DNA of 64,000 nt from DASUPK01 sp963724665 (GCA_963724665.1 CAVRVH010000007.1:744001-808000); one strand, 5' to 3'; shown: positions 6,485-14,921, numbered from the stretch's first letter. Translations and numbers: made by a program. The notes: generated from the letters alone by a model not told the origin.

Positions 6485-7962
6485 TCCTGCGTGGGAGGTG
6501 GCTCCTCGGCGGGAGCCTCCTCAGCTGGAGCCTCCTCCGCAGATGGCTCCTCGGCCGGAGGCTCCTCGGCCGGCGCCTCCTCCGCGGGGGTCTCCTCGGC
6601 GGGCGCCTCTTCCGGCACGACCTCCTCCTCCGGGGGTGCCTCTGGCGCGACTTCGGCGGCTGGCTCGGCCTCGGGCGCGGGTTCGGCCTCAGCCTCGGCG
6701 GGCGGCGCCAAATCCTCGGGCGGCTCGGCGTCCTCGATCACCACGTCATCGCCCACCTCGCGGGTGGGGAGCTCCTGGCCCTCGACGCGCTTCACGCTGA
6801 GGGAGAGGCGGCGGCGGGAGTCGTCGACCTCGAGGATCTTCACCTTCAGCTCATCGCCCGGGCGGACGACCTCGGCCGGGCTCTCGACATGGTGCTGCGC
6901 AAGCTCGGAGATGTGAACGAGTCCCTCGACCCCGGGCAGGATCTGGACGAAGGCGCCGAAGGCGACGATCTTGGTGACCTTGCCCTCGACGACGTCGCCC
7001 TCCTTGTACTCGTTGAGGACCGTCTGCCACGGGTCCTCCTGGGTCTGCTTCAGGCCCAAGGAGATGCGCTGGCGGTCGCGGTCGATGTCGAGCACCTTGA
7101 CCCGCACGGTGTCGCCGATCGAGACCACCTCGGACGGGTGGTTCACGTGGCTCCAGGAGAGCTCGGAGATGTGGATCAGGCCGTCGATGCCCTCGAGATC
7201 GACGAAGGCGCCGAAGTCGACGATGTTGGAGATCTTGCCCTCGACCACCTGGCCGGGCTCGAGATTGCCCAGGATCTGCTCGCGGACCTCCTTGCGCTCC
7301 TCCTCGAGGACCGCGCGGCGGGAGAGCACGACGTTGTTGCGGGAGCGGTTGAGCTCGATCACCTTGCACTCGAGCTTCTGGCCCATGAACTCGTCGAGGT
7401 TCTGGACGCGGCGGATGTCGACGAGGGAGGCAGGCAGGAAGCCGCGCACGCCGAGATCGAGGATCAGGCCGCCCTTGACGACCTCGATGACGGTGCCCTC
7501 GACGGGCTCACCGGAATCGGCCGCCTTCTCGATCCGGCGCCAGGCCTTCTCGAAGCGGGCACGCTTCTTGGAGAGGATCAGGCGTCCCTCCTGGTCCTCC
7601 TTGGTGAGGACGAGGGCGTCCACGTCCTCGCCGAGCTCGACCTCCTCGGAGGGGTCGACCGACTTGCGGATCGAGAGCTCGTTGGAAGGGATGACCCCTT
7701 CCGACTTGTATCCGATGTCCACCAGGACCTCGTCCTGGTCGATTCGAACGACCTTGCCGCTGACCACGTCACCCTCGCTGAAGGGGTGAATCGTGGCGTC
7801 GTAGTTCGGAACGAGCTTGCCGTCGACCTCGATCAGGAAGTCGTCGGAGCTCGCGGCGCCATTTCCGGCGCTCTCCGGCTGCTCGGTCTCGGGCTCGGTC
7901 TGCTGCTCAGTTTCAGTGGTTGTGTCCGTCTCGGGCACGGCCGCAGAGTGTTGCAGACACAT
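6481..7962 (-). CDS. rpsA: 30S ribosomal protein S1
   Basis: S1 binds mRNA on the small subunit. The protein has four S1/OB repeats starting near residues 60, 150, 235 and 320, with repeated signatures such as GDVVSGKVV, VDFGAFVDL and GLIHISELSW. The C-terminal ~75 residues are a low-complexity Glu/Ala/Pro tail made of EEAPAEE-type units. The first ATG (7962, MCLQHSAAVP) gives 493 aa. An in-frame GTG nine codons later (PETDTTTETE) is a credible alternative start. Four rather than six repeats matches actinobacterial S1. Confidence 0.95.
   Translation of the reverse strand: MCLQHSAAVPETDTTTETEQQTEPETEQPESAGNGAASSDDFLIEVDGKLVPNYDATIHPFSEGDVVSGKVVRIDQDEVLVDIGYKSEGVIPSNELSIRKSVDPSEEVELGEDVDALVLTKEDQEGRLILSKKRARFEKAWRRIEKAADSGEPVEGTVIEVVKGGLILDLGVRGFLPASLVDIRRVQNLDEFMGQKLECKVIELNRSRNNVVLSRRAVLEEERKEVREQILGNLEPGQVVEGKISNIVDFGAFVDLEGIDGLIHISELSWSHVNHPSEVVSIGDTVRVKVLDIDRDRQRISLGLKQTQEDPWQTVLNEYKEGDVVEGKVTKIVAFGAFVQILPGVEGLVHISELAQHHVESPAEVVRPGDELKVKILEVDDSRRRLSLSVKRVEGQELPTREVGDDVVIEDAEPPEDLAPPAEAEAEPAPEAEPAAEVAPEAPPEEEVVPEEAPAEETPAEEAPAEEPPAEEPSAEEAPAEEAPAEEPPPTQD
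6490..6625 (-). repeat. In-frame Glu/Ala/Pro repeat at the 3' end of rpsA
   Basis: The end of rpsA is built from imperfect 15-bp units encoding variants of EEAPA/EEPPA/EETPA. This looks like coding low complexity from slippage or duplication and not a CRISPR or intergenic repeat. The tail is strongly acidic. Confidence 0.7.
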
Positions 7963-8007
7963 GCCTGAGATACGGGTTCGCTGAACCGACTCCGGGCGGG
8001 CTTCGTT

Positions 8008-8013
8008 TACCTT
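8008..8013 (+). promoter_or_regulatory. -10 box of the FAD reductase gene
   Basis: TACCTT ends 8 nt before the ATG at 8022, predicting a leaderless or near-leaderless transcript divergent from rpsA. Confidence 0.35.
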
Positions 8014-8021
8014 TGCGAGCG

Positions 8022-9194
8022 ATGCCGAAGCGCCAGACCAAGCGCGGTGACGAGCGTACGCCGCTCGGTGGGAGCTACGACGTGATCGTGTGCGGCGCGA
8101 GCTTCGCGGGCCTCACCGTGGCCCGGCAGCTGGCGGGTTCTGGCGCCAGCGTCCTCGTGCTGGACCGCTACGAGATCGGCGAGCGCCAGACCTCGGCCTG
8201 CGGCATTCCCACCGCCTGGCTCGAGACCATGGGCCTCGAGGGCTCCAAGCGGCAGGAGTTCGGCGAGCTGGTCCTTCACACCCCCCGCGGCACCTCCCGC
8301 TACGAGCTTCCCTGGACCTTCTCCACCTTCGACTACCGCGAGCTCTGCGAGCTCCTCTGGGCCCAGTCGGATGGGCAGTTCGAGACCGCCAAGGTCAACG
8401 GGCGCAGCGGGGAAACGGTCCACACCGACCGCGGAGACGTCTCCGCGCCGCTGATCGTCGACGCGCTCGGCTGGCGCCGGATTCTGGCCGCCGACGGGGG
8501 CTATCAGCCACCGGACGCGCCGCTCTCACGCGGTCTCGAGGTGCATCCGAACGGAGGTGGCGACGATCTCGAGGTCTGGATCGACCGCCGCTACGTCCCG
8601 GCCGGCTACGGCTGGAGCTTCCCGGCGCGTGGCGAGCAGCGCATCGGCGTCGGCTCGTTCGATCCGCGCTTCCACGTCAAGGACACGACCGTCCTCCTCG
8701 CCGAGGATCTCGAGCGGCCCCCGGTCCGCTACCAGGGCAACTGGATCCCCCACAAGCTCCGGCCAGGCACTGAAGACGGGATCTTCTTCGTCGGTGATTC
8801 GGCGGGCCAGTGCATCCCACTGACGGCTGAGGGGATCAGGACCGCGTTCTACTTCGGGATCAAGCTCGGCGATGAGCTGCGCGCCGTGGCCGACGGCGAG
8901 CAGGATCGCGAAGCCGCGCTGCGGAACTACGCCCAGTTCGTCGACGAGCACGAGTGGAAGTTCCGCTGGATGCTCCGTGCCCAGAAGATGCTTCCCAAGC
9001 TTCCCGCTCGCCTGCAGCGTGGGGTGATCCGCGCCTGCGGCCGCAAGCGGTTCGTCGATTGGGCCTTCGATCACTACCTGCGGATCGCGCCACCGGATTT
9101 CGCCCAGGGCAGCGGTCCACGGCTTCGCCATCAGACCGCGGCCACAAGCGGCCGCCCATCACAAGTCGCTACGGGCTCCGTCCTACGCTCCTAA
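8022..9194 (+). CDS. FAD-dependent oxidoreductase, geranylgeranyl-reductase-like
   Basis: This 390-residue flavoprotein has an N-terminal Rossmann FAD motif (VIVCGASFAG, about 21-30), an acidic/basic strand end LVLDRYEIG and the second FAD motif GIFFVGDSAGQCIPLTAEGI. These are typical of the geranylgeranyl-reductase/halogenase-like group that reduces isoprenoid chains or oxidises aromatic substrates. The substrate cannot be read from sequence. The last ~25 codons run into the 98-bp repeat (from 9121), so the natural C-terminus was probably extended by repeat insertion. I chose the ATG at 8022 because it lies 8 nt after a TACCTT box; the longer frame to 7920 overlaps rpsA. Confidence 0.8.
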   Translation: MPKRQTKRGDERTPLGGSYDVIVCGASFAGLTVARQLAGSGASVLVLDRYEIGERQTSACGIPTAWLETMGLEGSKRQEFGELVLHTPRGTSRYELPWTFSTFDYRELCELLWAQSDGQFETAKVNGRSGETVHTDRGDVSAPLIVDALGWRRILAADGGYQPPDAPLSRGLEVHPNGGGDDLEVWIDRRYVPAGYGWSFPARGEQRIGVGSFDPRFHVKDTTVLLAEDLERPPVRYQGNWIPHKLRPGTEDGIFFVGDSAGQCIPLTAEGIRTAFYFGIKLGDELRAVADGEQDREAALRNYAQFVDEHEWKFRWMLRAQKMLPKLPARLQRGVIRACGRKRFVDWAFDHYLRIAPPDFAQGSGPRLRHQTAATSGRPSQVATGSVLRS

Positions 9195-9218
9195 GGCCAG
9201 CGGCCTGGTGGCCGCTAG
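9121..9218. repeat. 98-bp hairpin-rich dispersed repeat, copy 1
   Basis: This copy is 98 bp and matches copy 2 (27885-27982) at about 90 positions without gaps. It contains an inverted pair GCGGCC/GGCCGC around 6 nt, a small central stem and the right-end hairpin AGCGGCCTGGTGGCCGCT. In the central stem the outer pair is A-T here and C-G in copy 2, a compensatory change. It lies between a plus-strand and a minus-strand gene and supplies the 3' coding end of the plus gene. Confidence 0.85.
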
Positions 9219-9461
9219 CTAGAAGCCCCGCCGCTCCCGGAGGCTGTTGACCGCGCGGGCCGTCGTGTGGCCGCCGCCGGCACCGAGTTCGTGCCTGACC
9301 ACCAGCGAGCGCACCGCGAAGAGCAGGGCGAGCACACCGACGACGATCGTGGGCCAGATCACCTCGCCCGGGCTGATGCCGCCGAGCGCTGCGAAGAAGA
9401 CGTACATCGCGACGGCGCCGAGACAAATGACGGAAAGCGGTCCGAGCATCCTGCTCAACAT
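9219..9461 (-). CDS. Small two-helix membrane protein of unknown function
   Basis: This 80-residue protein has two hydrophobic helices, about 9-28 (ICLGAVAMYVFFAALG) and 33-53 (VIWPTIVVGVLALLFAV), followed by a short soluble tail. It resembles no family I can name. AGGAGGTCACCG precedes the ATG, a good ribosome-binding site. Its stop codon abuts the right end of the 98-bp repeat. Confidence 0.65.
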   Translation of the reverse strand: MLSRMLGPLSVICLGAVAMYVFFAALGGISPGEVIWPTIVVGVLALLFAVRSLVVRHELGAGGGHTTARAVNSLRERRGF

Positions 9462-9543
9462 CGGTGACCTCCTGTGTGACCGGGGATCTGCCCGTCAAAT
9501 CTAACCGCGCCCTCGGCTCGGGATCATCGGTGAAAAGCCGTAA

Positions 9544-9981
9544 TCAACGAACGATCAGATAGGTGCCCGCGAGCAGGAGGCCCACGCCGGCGATCCTGCT
9601 GGCAGTGATCGGCTCCCGATCCAGTCCCAGGAAGCCGATCCTGTCGAGCACCACGGAGGTCGTGAGCTGACCTGTGACCGTTGCGGCGGCTACCGCGCCG
9701 GCCCCGATCTGGCTGACCAGGACGAGTGCGGAGAAGACATAGGCGGCGCCGAGCGCTCCACCGAGGAGGAGGTACCAGTTCACGTGCGCGACTTCGGAGA
9801 TGCCCCCGGCCTTGCCGCTCAGCACGACGATCGCGCCGAGGAGGAGCGTGCCGACCGCGAACGAGACCGTCGCCGCGGCGAAGCTCCCCGTGTGCTTGCC
9901 GAGTCCGGCGTTGATCGGGGCCTGGAGGGCGATACAGCCCCCGACGACCGCCATGATCAGGACCGCGAATCCCCTGTCCAT
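9544..9981 (-). CDS. YdcZ/DUF606-type DMT-superfamily transporter
   Basis: This 145-residue integral membrane protein has about five helices and starts MDRGFAVLIMAVVGGCIALQ. The QAPINAGLGKHTG segment after helix 1 and the C-terminal IAGVGLLLAGTYLIVR helix are characteristic of the short YdcZ (DUF606) branch of the drug/metabolite transporter superfamily. Such proteins usually act as dimers or pairs; no partner gene is adjacent. AGGGAAGATCACGCG precedes the start. The substrate is unknown. Confidence 0.85.
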   Translation of the reverse strand: MDRGFAVLIMAVVGGCIALQAPINAGLGKHTGSFAAATVSFAVGTLLLGAIVVLSGKAGGISEVAHVNWYLLLGGALGAAYVFSALVLVSQIGAGAVAAATVTGQLTTSVVLDRIGFLGLDREPITASRIAGVGLLLAGTYLIVR

Positions 9982-10191
9982 CGCGTGATCTTCCCTGATC
10001 GGTCGTGCTAGCGGCAGCCAGGCCGCTCCCGCCGTGAAGCGCGCCGCTCGTCCCGTGACTTTCGCCTACGCCGTTCGTCTATTCGATAGGCCGACTCGGC
10101 TTGCCTGACTAAAGCCAGAACCAGGGGCCGGCCGTATAGAGGATTGGTGGGTTCCGATCGGCGACAGCCACGGCTAGGAAGGTTTGCGGGG

Positions 10192-11301
10192 GTGCTTCTG
10201 CGCACCCAGCCCGACGAGCGCCTGGTTGCGATGGCGCGAGACGGAAGCAGGGTGGCCTTCGAGGAGATCGTGCGCCGTCACAGTGCCGCGCTGACTGCCT
10301 TCGCCGGCTCACTGGCCCCAGCCTCGCGGGCCGAGGACGTCGTGCAGGATTCACTGCTGAAGGCGTATACCGCCCTCCAGGAGGGGGCGGAGCCCGAGCT
10401 TCTCCGGGCCTGGCTCTTCCGGATCGTCCGCAATACGGCGATCGACGAACAGCGCGTCACCCGGAACCACGAGGAGCTCGACGAGAATTACGACGGCGTG
10501 GAGCAGCCGCCGCAGGCGCTCGAGCGTCGCGAACGGCTCGCCGCCCTGGTGGTCGCGATCCGTGATCTGCCCACAGCCCAGCGCGAGGCAATCGTCCAGC
10601 GCGAGCTCGAGGGCAGAGGTCACGAGGAGATTGCGGGTGTGATGAAGCTCTCCCCCGGCTCGGTCCGCCAGCTGATCTACAGGGCGCGCCACAGCCTGCG
10701 CGAGGCGGCTGGAGCGCTGATCCCAGTCGCGGTGGTCCGCGCCGCCTGCATTCCGGGGGCAGGCGAGGCCGTCGGAGGGGCCGGGATGGCGGTGGCCCTG
10801 AAGCTGGGCCTCGCCGCCGTCGTGGCGACCAGCACGATCGTGGCGGGATCGGCCATCGATCGCGGCACCGATGGCGGTCCCGCGGAGGCGCTTCAGATCT
10901 CCGCTCCGGAGCATCACGCGACCTCTGAGAACGTCGCGGACGGCTCACGCAGCGCTGGAGAGCGCCATGACGGTGAGACTTCGAAGTCCGGCGAGTCCGA
11001 GAAGAAGGACTCGTCGGGCACGGACGGCTCCAGTGAGCATGGCTCCTCCGGTCCCGGCGGTGGCGGCGACGACGGAAGCGGTCAGTCGGGGCAAGACGGC
11101 GGATCCGGTGAGGGTGAATCGGGATCCAACTCCGGTCCCGGCTCCGGGGAGTCGGGCGGCGGGTCGACATCCGGCTCGGACGGCGGCTCGGGCTCCGGCG
11201 TGTCAGGAGACGGCTCGTCCAGCGGCGATGGCTCCGGATCCGATGGTGCGCAGACCCTCGTGGAGACTGAAACCACCGGGTCGAACGACGGGTCTCACTG
11301 A
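10192..11301 (+). CDS. ECF-type sigma factor with C-terminal membrane helix and Ser/Gly tail
   Basis: Sigma region 2 (about 14-85, with AEDVVQDSLLKAY and LFRIVRNTAIDEQR) and region 4 (about 115-170, with LPTAQREAIVQRELEG and SPGSVRQLIYRAR) are complete. Unlike typical ECF factors, the 369-residue protein continues into a hydrophobic helix (about 199-221, ALKLGLAAVVATSTIVAGSA) and a ~145-residue Ser/Gly/Asp-rich tail predicted to lie outside the cell. This suggests a membrane-tethered sigma factor controlled by release or by tail sensing; that is inference. The GTG at 10192 gives the usual ECF N-terminus. GTG at 10147, 6 nt after a TATAGA box, is an alternative. Confidence 0.85.
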   Translation: MLLRTQPDERLVAMARDGSRVAFEEIVRRHSAALTAFAGSLAPASRAEDVVQDSLLKAYTALQEGAEPELLRAWLFRIVRNTAIDEQRVTRNHEELDENYDGVEQPPQALERRERLAALVVAIRDLPTAQREAIVQRELEGRGHEEIAGVMKLSPGSVRQLIYRARHSLREAAGALIPVAVVRAACIPGAGEAVGGAGMAVALKLGLAAVVATSTIVAGSAIDRGTDGGPAEALQISAPEHHATSENVADGSRSAGERHDGETSKSGESEKKDSSGTDGSSEHGSSGPGGGGDDGSGQSGQDGGSGEGESGSNSGPGSGESGGGSTSGSDGGSGSGVSGDGSSSGDGSGSDGAQTLVETETTGSNDGSH

Positions 11302-11317
11302 GCCTGTCCTGGCGGAG

Positions 11318-11334
11318 GCCGTTCGTCCAACGGC
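11318..11334 (+). terminator. Possible hairpin terminator after the sigma-factor gene
   Basis: GCCGTT (11318-11323) pairs with AACGGC (11329-11334) around a 5-nt loop, 17 nt after the sigma-factor stop. Only a short T-rich stretch follows, so it is weak or may act only as an attenuator before the next gene. Confidence 0.3.
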
Positions 11335-11391
11335 GTGATCTTTCGCGCTCGTGCTCGTTCTCTCCACGCAAGCATCCATGGAGGAGGACCA

Positions 11392-12078
11392 ATGACCAAG
11401 ACAAGAGTGATCACGTTCGCGGTCGCGGCCCTGGGGGCGATGCTGCTCATCGCGTCGAGCGCAGCCGCCAAGGACAGGAATCGCGACGGAATTCCCGACC
11501 GCTGGGAGAAGAAGTTCGACCTCTCCCTCAAGGTCGATCAGGCGAACAAGGACCAGGATCGCGACAAGGTCGACAACCTGAACGAGTTCCAGGAGGGAAC
11601 CAATCCGCGGGACAAGGACACCGATAACGACGGAGTCAAGGACGGCAAGGAGGACGCCGATCACGACGGCCTCAACAACATGAACGAGGACGCCAGCGCC
11701 AACATGCCGAACGATCCCGACACCGACAACGACGGTGTCGAGGACGGCAACGAGATGGCCGGCACGATCGCTTCGTTCCAGGATCCGGTCCTGACCATCA
11801 ATCTGCTCGGCGGCGGGTCGGTCACCGGCAACGTCACGGCCAGCACGCGCATCGAGTGCCGGACGGAAGATGAGCAGGAGAATGAGAACGAAGTCGAGGA
11901 CCACGCTGTGGCCAGCAGCGACGGCGGTGGGAGCGACGGCAACGAAGGTCCCGGTAGCGACAACCAGGGCCCCGGAGACGGCCAGGTCTGCACGACCGCC
12001 GATCTCACTCCGGGCACGATGGTCCACGAGGCGGAGCTCGAGGGCAGTTCGTTCGAGAAGATCGAGCTACTGAAGTAG
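11392..12078 (+). CDS. Secreted protein with thrombospondin type-3-like calcium repeats
   Basis: This 228-residue protein has a signal peptide (about 1-26, ending SSAAA). It then carries a series of DxDxDGxxD-type loops (DRNRDGIPDRWE, DTDNDGVKDGKED, DTDNDGVEDGNE), the calcium-binding pattern of thrombospondin type-3/EF-hand-like repeats. The C-terminal half is a beta-rich segment interrupted by an acidic Gly/Ser/Asp insert. GGAGGAGG precedes the ATG. It lies directly downstream of the membrane-tethered sigma factor, so co-regulation is plausible. Function is unknown; structural or adhesive roles fit the fold. Confidence 0.75.
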   Translation: MTKTRVITFAVAALGAMLLIASSAAAKDRNRDGIPDRWEKKFDLSLKVDQANKDQDRDKVDNLNEFQEGTNPRDKDTDNDGVKDGKEDADHDGLNNMNEDASANMPNDPDTDNDGVEDGNEMAGTIASFQDPVLTINLLGGGSVTGNVTASTRIECRTEDEQENENEVEDHAVASSDGGGSDGNEGPGSDNQGPGDGQVCTTADLTPGTMVHEAELEGSSFEKIELLK

Positions 12079-12091
12079 AGACGAACCGGGT

Positions 12092-12119
12092 CGCGCCGTC
12101 CCTCCCCCGGGGCGGCGCG
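12092..12119. terminator. Bidirectional GC-rich terminator hairpin
   Basis: CGCGCCGTCCC (12092-12102) pairs over 11 bp (one G-U) with GGGGCGGCGCG (12109-12119), leaving a 6-nt loop. It sits exactly between the convergent calcium-repeat gene and polA. There is no T-tract, as is common in high-GC actinobacteria. Confidence 0.6.
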
Positions 12120-12121
12120 GC

Positions 12122-14770
12122 CTACTTCGCCGCCAGCCAGTCCTTGCCGACGCCGATGTCCACTGCAAGCGGTGGATCGAGGTCGAAGGCTCCGCACATG
12201 GCCTTTTCGACGAGCTTCGATGCGGCGTCCATCTCGTCCGTCGGGCCCTCGAAGAGGAGCTCGTCGTGGATCTGGAGGACGAGGCGGGTCTCGAGATCTG
12301 ACTTCTCGAGTTGCCGCTGGGCCTCGACCATCGCGATCTTGATGATGTCAGCCGAGGTTCCCTGGATCGGCATGTTCACGGCGTTGCGCTCGCCCTGGCC
12401 GCGGACCTGGGGGCGTCCCGAGCGGAGCTCGGGGATCGGGCGCCGGCGCCCGAGCAGGGTCTCGACATACCCCTTCTCGCGGGCGGACTCGATGGTTTCC
12501 TCGATGTAACGCTTGACCGCCGGGAACCGGTCGAAGTAGCGCTCGATGTACGAGGCTGCTTCCTCCTGCTCGATGTTGAGGCGATCGGCCAATCCGTACG
12601 CGGAGAGGCCGTAGGCGATGCCGTAGTTGACCATCTTCGCCTTGGAGCGCTCGGCGGGGCTGACGTTCTTTGGATCGGCGCCGATGATGCCGGCGGCGGT
12701 CGCGGCGTGGATGTCCTCGCCGCGGGCGAAGATCTCCTTGAGGGCGTCCTCGCCGGCGATGTGGGCCAGGATGCGCAGCTCGATCTGGTCGTAGTCCGCC
12801 GACAGCAGGCGATGGCCGCGTGGGGCGACGAAGCAGGACCGGATCGGACGGCCCTCGTCGCTGCGGATCGGGATGTTCTGGAGGTTGGGATTCGTGCTGG
12901 AGAGCCGGCCGGTGGTGGTGGTGGTCTGGTTGAAGGTGGTGTGCAGGCGGCCCGTGGCAGGGTCGATCAGCTCCGGGAGCGCGTCGAGGTAGGTGCTCTT
13001 CAGCTTGGTGAGCTCGCGCCACTGCTCGATCTTTTCGACGATCGGGTGCTCCTCGCGGATCTGGGAGAGGACGCGCGCGTCGGTGGAGAAGCCGGTCTTG
13101 CCGCGGCGCTTCTTGGTCAGGCCGAGCTCGTCGAAGAGGACCTCGGCGAGCTGCTGGGGCGAGCCGATGGTGAACTCGTGGCCGGCGAGCTCGAAGATCT
13201 CGGCCTGGAGGGTCTCGATCCGCTGCTCGAAGCCCTCTCCGATGTCGGCGAGGCGCTTCTGGTCCAGCAGGACACCGTTCTGCTCCATGGAGGCCAGGAC
13301 CTCGATCAATGGCATCTCGACCTCGTCCATCAGCTGCTCCAAGCCGGCCTCCTCGATCCCCCTGCGCTGCAGCTGGGCGATCTCCCAGACGAGGCGGGCC
13401 TCGGCCGCGGGATCGGGCGGCGGCTCCTCCCCCAACTCGAGCTGGTCGCCGTCGGCGGTGTCGGCATCCTTGGGGGCGGCGGCGAGGCCGCGCTGGGCCG
13501 CGATGTCGATCAGGTCGTAGGTGCGACGCGCCGGGTCCAGGAGGTAGGCGCCGACCATCGTGTCGTGGCCGAGATTGAGGCCGTCGGCCGCGGCGAGCAG
13601 GCCGTGGCGGGCCCCGCCCCCCAGGCTCTTCAGGTCATGGCCGATCAGGCGGCGGTTGCCGAGGGCCTTGGCCAGCTCGGCGAAGTCAGGGCAATCGCCC
13701 TCGACCAGCTTCTTGCCGTCGTATCCCGACCAGGTCTCGCCCACGATCGCCAGGGCGACGTCTCCCTTGCCGAGGTCGTCGATCGACCCCTCCTGGGCCG
13801 TGGCGTCGAGTTCCTCATCGACCTTCGCATCGGGGACGAAATCCGCGCCGAGCTCATCCTCCAGTCGCTCGAGGATCACGCGCAGCTCGAACTCGCGGGC
13901 AACCTCGCGCAGCCGGCTGCGATCCATCCGCTTGGACATCAGGTCATCCAGATCCAGCTCGATGTCGATATCCGTGATCGCCGTAGCGAGCTGCTTGGAG
14001 ACACGCGCGTCCTCGGCGTGCTTGGTGAGGTTCTCCTTGCGCTTGGCGCCGGAGATGTTGTCGATGTTGGCGAGCACGCCCTCCAGGTCGCCGTACTCCT
14101 GCAGCAACTGGGCGGCGGTCTTGTCTCCGATCCCGGGGACGCCGGGGATGTTGTCCGAGGTGTCGCCCTTGAGGCCGATGAGGTCGGTGACCAGTCCGGG
14201 CGGGACGCCGTAGCGCTCGACCACCCCCTCGCTGTCGTAGATCTTCGTGTCTGTGACGCCGCGTGAGGTGGTCATCACGCGCACCCCGTCCTCGACCAGC
14301 TGGTAGACGTCGCGGTCGCCGGAAACGACCATCACGTTGAGGTCCTGCTCACGGGCGCGCTTGGTCAGCGAGGCGATCACGTCGTCGGCCTCGAAGCCGT
14401 CCACCTTGATGTTGGTGAAGCCGAATGCCTCAGCGAGCGGCATGAGGTGCGGCCACTGGTCGCGGAGCAGGTCCGGCCGCGGCTTGCGCTGCGACTTGTA
14501 CGGCTCGTAGGTGAGCTCCCGGCCCGACCAGCCTGCGTCCCAGCAGACGACCACCGCGGCCGGGTCGTGATCGATCAGCATCTTGGCGAACATCGAGGCG
14601 AGGCCGTAGATCGCGTTGGTGGGCCGCCCGTCATGGGTCGCGATCGACTCGGGGAGCGCGAAGAACGCCCGATAGGCGAGGGAGTTGCCGTCGATCAGGA
14701 AAAGCTCGGGGGGCTGCTTCTTCGCCTTCGAGCCCTTGGCCGGCGCCTTCTTCTGGGTGGTTGCGGGCAC
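12122..14770 (-). CDS. polA: DNA polymerase I
   Basis: This 882-residue enzyme fills gaps in repair and lagging-strand synthesis. The N-terminal 5'-3' exonuclease domain (about 20-300) has the acidic VVSGDRDVYQLV and GLKGDTSDNIPGVPGIG motifs. The middle 3'-5' exonuclease-like domain is degenerate: the first DxE motif is missing (VALAIVGE), so proofreading is not expected. The C-terminal polymerase has motif A (SADYDQIELR), motif B (KMVNYGIAYG, with Tyr where E. coli has Phe762) and motif C (QIHDELL). The GTG start lies 6 nt after a consensus TATGAT box. Confidence 0.97.
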   Translation of the reverse strand: MPATTQKKAPAKGSKAKKQPPELFLIDGNSLAYRAFFALPESIATHDGRPTNAIYGLASMFAKMLIDHDPAAVVVCWDAGWSGRELTYEPYKSQRKPRPDLLRDQWPHLMPLAEAFGFTNIKVDGFEADDVIASLTKRAREQDLNVMVVSGDRDVYQLVEDGVRVMTTSRGVTDTKIYDSEGVVERYGVPPGLVTDLIGLKGDTSDNIPGVPGIGDKTAAQLLQEYGDLEGVLANIDNISGAKRKENLTKHAEDARVSKQLATAITDIDIELDLDDLMSKRMDRSRLREVAREFELRVILERLEDELGADFVPDAKVDEELDATAQEGSIDDLGKGDVALAIVGETWSGYDGKKLVEGDCPDFAELAKALGNRRLIGHDLKSLGGGARHGLLAAADGLNLGHDTMVGAYLLDPARRTYDLIDIAAQRGLAAAPKDADTADGDQLELGEEPPPDPAAEARLVWEIAQLQRRGIEEAGLEQLMDEVEMPLIEVLASMEQNGVLLDQKRLADIGEGFEQRIETLQAEIFELAGHEFTIGSPQQLAEVLFDELGLTKKRRGKTGFSTDARVLSQIREEHPIVEKIEQWRELTKLKSTYLDALPELIDPATGRLHTTFNQTTTTTGRLSSTNPNLQNIPIRSDEGRPIRSCFVAPRGHRLLSADYDQIELRILAHIAGEDALKEIFARGEDIHAATAAGIIGADPKNVSPAERSKAKMVNYGIAYGLSAYGLADRLNIEQEEAASYIERYFDRFPAVKRYIEETIESAREKGYVETLLGRRRPIPELRSGRPQVRGQGERNAVNMPIQGTSADIIKIAMVEAQRQLEKSDLETRLVLQIHDELLFEGPTDEMDAASKLVEKAMCGAFDLDPPLAVDIGVGKDWLAAK

Positions 14771-14776
14771 CTGTCC

Positions 14777-14782
14777 ATCATA
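14777..14782 (-). promoter_or_regulatory. -10 box of polA
   Basis: TATGAT, close to the consensus, ends 6 nt before the polA GTG, so the transcript should be leaderless. The box overlaps the stop codon of the DUF559 remnant upstream. Confidence 0.5.
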
Positions 14783-14921
14783 AGTCGGGGGTCAGAGACC
14801 TCTGGCCGAGCAGGGATTGCAAAGTCGCAATGACGGACGAGCGATCCTCAGTCAGCTGGCGGTGGGTGAACCGGAGGACGCGAAGACCGAAGCCGCCAAC
14901 TCCGGTCCCTCTCCCCTTCAT
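14778..14921 (-). pseudogene. 3' remnant of a DUF559-type endonuclease-like gene
   Basis: On the minus strand just before polA the frame reads GFGLRVLRFTHRQLTEDRSS followed by VIATLQSLLGQ, then a TGA stop. This matches the characteristic C-terminal end of DUF559 (restriction-endonuclease-like) proteins, where a GYRVLRFT strand is followed by a helix after a Pro/Asp turn. The catalytic N-terminal part is absent; upstream sequence belongs to the malic-enzyme promoter and gene. I read it as a decayed tail. The assignment rests on one short motif. Confidence 0.45.

Noticed and set aside
6490..6625. Regular short repeats that could look like CRISPR or a microsatellite array
   Set aside because: The units are in frame in rpsA, encode an acidic tail and have no spacers.
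12311..14266. 651-codon open frame antisense to polA
   Set aside because: It is a high-GC shadow of polA, lacks any domain, and polA on the other strand has every expected motif.
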